NCBI RefSeq assembly: GCF_026340305.1
Contig: NZ_JAPEPI010000002.1
Location: forward strand, 3,596,001 to 3,660,000
Direction: 5' to 3'
DNA from: Streptomyces sp. NBC_01381
Lineage (GTDB): Bacteria > Actinomycetota > Actinomycetes > Streptomycetales > Streptomycetaceae
Length of the DNA: 64,000 nt
Shown: positions 63,146-64,000 of the stretch, piece by piece
Layout: every line of letters starts with the position of its first letter
How positions within the stretch are numbered: position 1 is the stretch's first letter
Made by a program: the position numbers and the translations under genes
Notes under the pieces: model-generated
Database searches by the model: none
The model's input: only the letters and a program-made list of their open reading frames with translations
Told to the model about the DNA's origin: nothing

Positions 63146-64000
63146 CCGCCGCCTCCGCCGCGCGCCTGCTGTCCGGCTTCCCGGACCGGCTGCCCGGCCT
63201 GCGCACCCTGTACGAGGACCTGCACGCCCACCCCGAGCTGTCCTTCCAGGAGTTCCGCACGGCCGCCGTCGTCGCCGAACGGCTGCGCAAGCAGGGCTGG
63301 GAGGTCACCGAGGGCGTCGGCGGCCCCGGCGTCGTCGGAGTCCTGGCCAACGGCGAGGGCCCGGTGGTCCTTCTCCGTGCCGACATGGACGGGCTCCCGG
63401 TGCGGGAGCGGACGCAACTGCCGTACGCCTCCCAGGAGATGGGCGTCGACAGTGAGGGCAACAAGGTTCCCGTCATGCACGCTTGCGGCCATGACATGCA
63501 CGTCACCTGCCTGCTCGGCGCGAGCGCCCAACTCGCCGCCGCCCGTGGGGAATGGCGCGGCACGGTCGTTGCCGTGTTCCAGCCGGCGGAGGAGGTCGGC
63601 GGAGCACCGGCCATGATCGAGGACGGCTTCCTGGAGCGCTTTCCGCGCGCCGACGTCTGCCTCGGCCAGCACGTGTCCCCGGCCCCCGTCGGTCTCGTCG
63701 GCACCCGCCCGGGCACGGTGATGGCCGCCTCCGACAGCCTGCGGGTCCGCCTTCACGGCCGCGGCGGACACGGTTCCACGCCCGAGACGACCGTCGACCC
63801 GATCGTCATGGCCGCCGCGGTCGTCATGCGGCTGCAGACGGTCGTCTCCCGAGAGGTGGGGGCGGCGCAGACCGCCGTGGTGACCGTCGGTTCGCTGCAC
63901 GCGGGCACCAAGGAGAACATCATCCCGGACACCGCCGACCTGCGAATCAACATCCGCTCCACGACTCCCGCCGTACGGGAGAAGGTCCTGGCGGCCGTCG
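63142..64000 (+). CDS. M20-family amidohydrolase (partial, runs off the window)
   Basis: First 286 codons of a metal-dependent amidohydrolase. Metal-site motifs are LLRADMDGLPV, HACGHDMHV and FQPAEEVGG, and the dimerisation domain begins at GRGGHGSTPE. Members hydrolyse N-acyl amino acids or hippurate-like amides. ATG 63142 overlaps the transporter stop by ATGA, with AAGGAG ahead. Confidence 0.88.
   Translation, partial: MTAASAARLLSGFPDRLPGLRTLYEDLHAHPELSFQEFRTAAVVAERLRKQGWEVTEGVGGPGVVGVLANGEGPVVLLRADMDGLPVRERTQLPYASQEMGVDSEGNKVPVMHACGHDMHVTCLLGASAQLAAARGEWRGTVVAVFQPAEEVGGAPAMIEDGFLERFPRADVCLGQHVSPAPVGLVGTRPGTVMAASDSLRVRLHGRGGHGSTPETTVDPIVMAAAVVMRLQTVVSREVGAAQTAVVTVGSLHAGTKENIIPDTADLRINIRSTTPAVREKVLAAV

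Overview
The window is very GC-rich, coding is dense, third codon positions are mostly G or C, and many starts are GTG or TTG. Together with a secreted endoglycosidase almost identical in layout to Streptomyces endo H, this points to a Streptomyces or a close relative. No rRNA, tRNA, CRISPR array or intact insertion sequence was recognised. Family assignments come from reading motifs by eye; no database search was run.

Region 1 (531-28216, all + strand) is one long, tightly coupled exopolysaccharide locus of 21 genes, most joined by ATGA/GTGA overlaps. It holds a polyprenyl-phosphate sugar transferase, an AlgD-type GDP-mannose dehydrogenase, three glycosyltransferases, two Wzz-like proteins whose kinase domains have lost their P-loops, a glutamine-dependent amidotransferase (AsnB type), a two-domain oxidoreductase, a heparinase II/III-type lyase, a beta-helix lipoprotein, an O-antigen-ligase/Wzy-type polymerase, a Wzx-type flippase, a pyruvyltransferase and a sugar-tailoring set (C-methyltransferase, glucose-1-phosphate cytidylyltransferase, PIG-L deacetylase, SDR, DUF4910 protein, RmlC-type epimerase, class III aminotransferase). 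I infer a Wzx/Wzy-type, uronic-acid-containing polymer. A PAP2 phosphatase converges on the end of the locus.

Region 2 (29162-34334) contains a three-gene minus-strand operon: caspase-like protease, a beta-sandwich/helical protein of unknown function, and an MBL-fold hydrolase. A DUF2235 alpha/beta hydrolase is divergent from it, with an AT-rich promoter region between. A 3' fragment of a TauE/SafE-type permease follows.

Region 3 (34569-56144) looks like a programme for living on animal-type protein. It has secreted endo H, a cytochrome P450, a LysR regulator, a secreted M6-type metalloprotease, a peptide ABC importer, a complete hydroxyproline pathway (epimerase, three-subunit D-hydroxyproline dehydrogenase, DapA-type deaminase, semialdehyde dehydrogenase), a GntR/FCD regulator, a prolyl-aminopeptidase-like hydrolase and a secreted M9 collagenase. 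Six promoters, and a weaker seventh, carry variants of the palindrome TGTGA-AATG-TCACA. They tie protease secretion, peptide uptake and hydroxyproline breakdown into one apparent collagen-utilisation regulon. This is the most interesting finding in the window.

Region 4 (56301-64000) is mixed: an immunity-like gene behind a frameshifted toxin-tip remnant, a beta-propeller protein, a LysE exporter, about 0.6 kb with no convincing gene, an FKBP isomerase, and a double-domain Lrp/AsnC regulator divergent from an MFS transporter and an M20 amidohydrolase that runs off the end. A recurring oddity is short (14-18 bp) tandem duplications lying on or next to stop codons of several genes.
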